From Clostridiales bacterium (GTDB lineage Bacteria > Bacillota > Clostridia > Christensenellales > Aristaeellaceae), in NCBI GenBank assembly GCA_015056085.1, contig SVHA01000008.1:1-64000 (forward strand): a stretch of 64,000 nt of DNA. Direction: 5' to 3'. Positions 61,724 through 64,000 of this stretch are shown piece after piece (position 1 is the first letter of the stretch; each line of letters opens with the position of its first letter). The position numbers and the translations under genes were made by a program. The notes beneath the pieces are model-generated. The model had not been told where the DNA came from. It worked only from the letters and a program-made list of their open reading frames with translations, and did not search any database.

Positions 61724-61975
61724 ATGAAATCTACGGGAGTTGTACGCCAGCTGGATACCCTGGGCCGCATCGTGCTGCCCATCGAACTTCGCCGTACCAT
61801 GGGCATTGACGTCAAGGATATGCTGGAAATCTTCGTGGATAACGATTCCATCGTCCTGAAGAAGTACCATCCCTGCTGCGTCTTCTGCAACGACGCCCGC
61901 GACGTGGTGGCCTACAAGAACAAGCTGGTATGCCGCAAGTGCCTTGCGGAATTGACCAACAGCGCCGAGAAGTGA
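61724..61975 (+). CDS. AbrB/SpoVT-type transition-state regulator with C-terminal zinc site
   Basis: Protein of 83 aa. Residues 1-47 are an AbrB swapped-hairpin DNA-binding domain (GVVRQLDTLGRIVLPIELRR, then GIDVKDMLEIFVDNDSI). Residues 53-73 have CxxC pairs (CCVFC and CRKC) that probably bind zinc, replacing the usual AbrB C-terminal dimer domain. ATG 61724 after GGAGGAGATACCA. The family controls growth-phase and sporulation genes. It is divergent from spmA-spmB and followed by a strong terminator. Confidence 0.88.
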   Translation: MKSTGVVRQLDTLGRIVLPIELRRTMGIDVKDMLEIFVDNDSIVLKKYHPCCVFCNDARDVVAYKNKLVCRKCLAELTNSAEK

Positions 61976-62076
61976 TGCCTGTTTCCCCCTTGAGCCCTCC
62001 CCGCCCGTTCATCCGGCCGAGGACTCTTTTCGTGGAAACCATATGCAAAATTTCCTGAATTTTCCATTGTGATATC

Positions 62077-62100
62077 AGCGCAGGTTGACTGCGCTTTTTT
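62077..62100 (+). terminator. Terminator of the AbrB-type gene
   Basis: 7-bp perfect stem AGCGCAG/CTGCGCT with 5-nt loop, then TTTTT. Confidence 0.85.
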
Positions 62101-62134
62101 GATGGTAAAATCTGGGGGGCGCAAAAAATCGCCC

Positions 62135-62163
62135 TTGCAGTTCCCCGGGAAATGGCTTATAAT
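62135..62163 (+). promoter_or_regulatory. Promoter of the thioesterase gene
   Basis: -35 TTGCAG (62135-62140), 17-nt spacer, perfect -10 TATAAT (62158-62163). Confidence 0.8.
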
Positions 62164-62233
62164 GGCTCTATGCATCCCCCGCCCCGGGGCGTTGGTGGAT
62201 GGTATGCACATTCGCTAAAAAGGATGAATCGTC

Positions 62234-62986
62234 ATGCAGAAAACATACACTGAAACATTCCGCATCACCTCCACCATGACAGACCTCTCCAACCAGTGGA
62301 AGCCTTCTTCCATCCTGGAAAAGATGCAGGACGTGGCCACCATGCACGCCGACATCCTCAACGTCGGCCGCAGCGACCTGATTCAGAAGAACATCGTCTG
62401 GGTGCTGACCCGTGTGGAAGTGGAGATTGACCGCTACCCCAACTGCAACGATACCGTCTCCCTGCAAACCTTCCCCATGGCCCATCGCCGGTGGTTCTTC
62501 CCCCGCTATTTTATCTTCCGGGATGCTGAGGGCAAGGAATTCGGCCGTGCCTCCACCCTGTGGGTGCTGCTGGACTTCACCACCCGCCAACTGACCAAGC
62601 TGGAGGATATGCCCGCCATGCCCGACAACTCCGACATGACGGCCCCCATGGGCTTCCCGGCGCCGGTGGCCCGGCTGGCAGTGGAGCCTGTTTCCAGCCT
62701 GCTCACGCCCCAATACTCCGACGTGGACGTGAATCTCCACGTCAACAACACCAAGTATCTGGACTGGTGCTGCAACGCCCTGGGCATTGAAACCATGAAG
62801 ACCCACTGCATGAGCCACTTCATGCTCAATTATGACAAGGAAGTGCGCCCCGACCAGCAGATGAACATCGACCTGCGCCGCCTGGGAGACGATTTCGCTT
62901 TCAGCGGCTCCTTCGAGGGCAAGCGCCACTTCGATGTGGGCGGCACGCTGAGTCTGCGGGACCCGCACAAAGCGCTGAATCAGTAA
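62234..62986 (+). CDS. Acyl-ACP thioesterase
   Basis: Protein of 250 aa with two hot-dog folds of the plant-FatA/FatB-like bacterial family; releases fatty acids from acyl-ACP. The first fold has ILEKMQDVATMHADILNVGR (~28-47) and WVLTRVEVEIDRYP; the second has the catalytic stretch SDVDVNLHVNNTKYLDWCCN (~158-177, NxHVNNxxYxxW). ATG 62234 follows AAAAAGGATGAATCGTC, a weak site. Monocistronic with its own promoter and terminator. In anaerobic Clostridia such enzymes shape membrane or free fatty-acid pools. Confidence 0.9.
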   Translation: MQKTYTETFRITSTMTDLSNQWKPSSILEKMQDVATMHADILNVGRSDLIQKNIVWVLTRVEVEIDRYPNCNDTVSLQTFPMAHRRWFFPRYFIFRDAEGKEFGRASTLWVLLDFTTRQLTKLEDMPAMPDNSDMTAPMGFPAPVARLAVEPVSSLLTPQYSDVDVNLHVNNTKYLDWCCNALGIETMKTHCMSHFMLNYDKEVRPDQQMNIDLRRLGDDFAFSGSFEGKRHFDVGGTLSLRDPHKALNQ

Positions 62987-63002
62987 GCCAAAAGCAAACA
63001 AC

Positions 63003-63046
63003 AACACCGCCGTGTAACCACGAAGGGACGCACGGCGGTGTTTTTT
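63003..63046 (+). terminator. Terminator of the thioesterase gene
   Basis: 12-bp perfect stem AACACCGCCGTG/CACGGCGGTGTT (63003-63014, 63031-63042), then TTTT. It also sits at the end of mutY and may serve both. Confidence 0.88.
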
Positions 63047-63064
63047 GTTTCATCTGATGTTCTG

Positions 63065-64000
63065 TTACGGCGCAAGGGTTTGCAGCGCCAGCGCATGGGC
63101 CGCCTTCATGGCCGCAGGGATGGCCAGGGCGGACATTTCCTGCGCCGTCACAAAGCGGAAGCCATCGGGGGCGGCGTTTTCAGCGCAGGTCATGGTAAAG
63201 AGTTTCATGTTCCAAATTTGATGGGTGAAAACGTGGCGGGCGTCGCCTTCGTGGCGGACGTCCCGGACGGAAAGGCCTGTCCTGCGCCGGATAGCCGGCG
63301 GCAGCCTGGAGACGGACAGGGCGCCCTCCACCATGGGGAAGACCCACAGGCCGCCCAGCAGCTTTTCGGTGCGCTGATGCATCAGCACACGGTCGCCGGA
63401 GAGAATCAGGCACACGGCATAATGAAGGGGCTTGGGCGGATTTTTCCCCGGCAGGTCGGGGATATCCTCAGCGTCGCCTTCCGCAAAGGCGTCGCAGGTG
63501 TCCTGCAAGGGACACAGGTCGCAGGAGGGCGTGCCGGGCACGCACACCGTGGCGCCCAGGTCCATCAGCGCCTGATTGAAATCCCCCGGACGGACGGCTG
63601 GTACCTGCTGGGCCGCCAGACGCTCCACTTCCCGGCGCACGGAGGGAATGCCCACGTTCTCCCTCACGCCATGATACCGGCAGGTCACGCGAATGACGTT
63701 GCCATCCACCGCAGGGACGGGCTGATCATAGGCAATGGAGGCAATCGCCCCGGCGGTGTAGGGGCCGATGCCGTGGATTTTCAGCAGTTGCGGCACTTCT
63801 TTGGGCAATACGCCGCCGAATTCTGCCATCACCTGTTGGGCGCCCCTGTGAAGGTTCCTCGCCCGGCTGTAATACCCCAGGCCCTCCCACTGTTTCAGCA
63901 CATCATCCAGCGGGGCCGCCGCCAGATCAGCCAGGGTGGGAAACCGTTCAAGAAACCGGAAATAATAGCCCCGCACCGTTTCCACCCGGGTCTGCTGAAG
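63065..64000 (-). CDS. mutY: A/G-specific adenine DNA glycosylase, N-terminus cut by the window edge
   Basis: At least 311 residues, open at the right edge; the first visible residues are LQQTRVETVRGYYFRF, the usual MutY start after about 25-30 residues, so little is missing. It removes A opposite 8-oxoG. HhH segment VPQLLKIHGIGPYTAGAIAS (~70-90 of the visible part), AVDGNVIRVTCRYHGV, then the [4Fe-4S] ligands C-x6-C-x2-C-x5-C in CVPGTPSCDLCPLQDTC. The C-terminal Nudix-like 8-oxoG domain is present (CLILSGDRVLMHQRTEKLLG). Convergent with the thioesterase gene. Confidence 0.93.
   Translation of the reverse strand, partial: LQQTRVETVRGYYFRFLERFPTLADLAAAPLDDVLKQWEGLGYYSRARNLHRGAQQVMAEFGGVLPKEVPQLLKIHGIGPYTAGAIASIAYDQPVPAVDGNVIRVTCRYHGVRENVGIPSVRREVERLAAQQVPAVRPGDFNQALMDLGATVCVPGTPSCDLCPLQDTCDAFAEGDAEDIPDLPGKNPPKPLHYAVCLILSGDRVLMHQRTEKLLGGLWVFPMVEGALSVSRLPPAIRRRTGLSVRDVRHEGDARHVFTHQIWNMKLFTMTCAENAAPDGFRFVTAQEMSALAIPAAMKAAHALALQTLAP

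Overview
This window is about 64 kb of chromosome from a GC-rich, endospore-forming member of the Bacillota, most likely class Clostridia. Supporting signs are the IspH–ribosomal S1 fusion, SpmA/SpmB, a LonB-type protease, a dcw cluster running from mraZ to ftsZ, a Firmicutes-type LexA box before dinB and AGGAGG ribosome binding sites almost everywhere. The murE product carries the DNPR motif, which points to meso-diaminopimelate peptidoglycan. A gut or rumen lineage near Christensenellales is my guess only. Two tRNA genes, an FMN riboswitch and many sigma-A promoters with 17-nt spacers can be read directly.

Layout: (1) 1-5.1 kb is an accessory region with lower GC. It holds a broken aldo/keto reductase, a GNAT acetyltransferase, two HTH regulators, a DUF2975 membrane protein, a nitroreductase, and a tiny integrated element at tRNA-Trp. 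That element is bounded by 53-bp direct repeats of the tRNA 3' part and contains only a tyrosine recombinase whose N-terminus has been replaced in frame by a signal-peptide protein. (2) 5.1-13.7 kb: a Gfo/Idh/MocA oxidoreductase, a block of hairpin repeats, a zinc-ribbon/DUF5685/J-protein/DnaK operon, a first purC, an M18 aminopeptidase and tRNA-Arg. (3) 13.8-19.0 kb: aroA-aroC-oxidoreductase, then divergent SOS-controlled dinB with a small partner gene. (4) 19.0-20.3 kb: 1.3 kb of non-coding repeats (palindromic 51-bp array, 149-bp tandem array, an inverted copy of the repeat at 6.5 kb). (5) 20.3-26.6 kb: a D-2-hydroxyacid dehydrogenase, a FAD/Rieske oxidoreductase, the riboswitch-controlled ribU-tsaE-tsaB-rimI operon and galK. 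(6) 26.9-43.4 kb: PBP1A and the division/cell-wall cluster mraZ, ftsL-like, PBP, murE, mraY, murD, ftsW, murA, ftsQ, ftsA, ftsZ. rsmH, murF, murG and murC are absent. (7) 43.6-54.4 kb: phosphoesterase, acidic zinc-ribbon protein, secreted CAP protein, then the proteostasis block tig-clpP-clpX-lonB-lon-engB. (8) 54.4-64 kb: MBL hydrolase, second purC, thiN, ispH-rpsA fusion, plsC, cmk, spmB, spmA, an AbrB-type regulator, an acyl-ACP thioesterase and a mutY cut by the window edge.

Most of the window is core housekeeping. The unusual content lies in the tRNA-Trp element, the two dispersed repeat blocks, the duplicated purC, the trimmed dcw cluster and the DnaK/DUF5685 operon. I did not find an obviously new defence or toxin system. 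The best candidate for something undescribed is the 1.3-kb recombinase-only element with its chimeric integrase.
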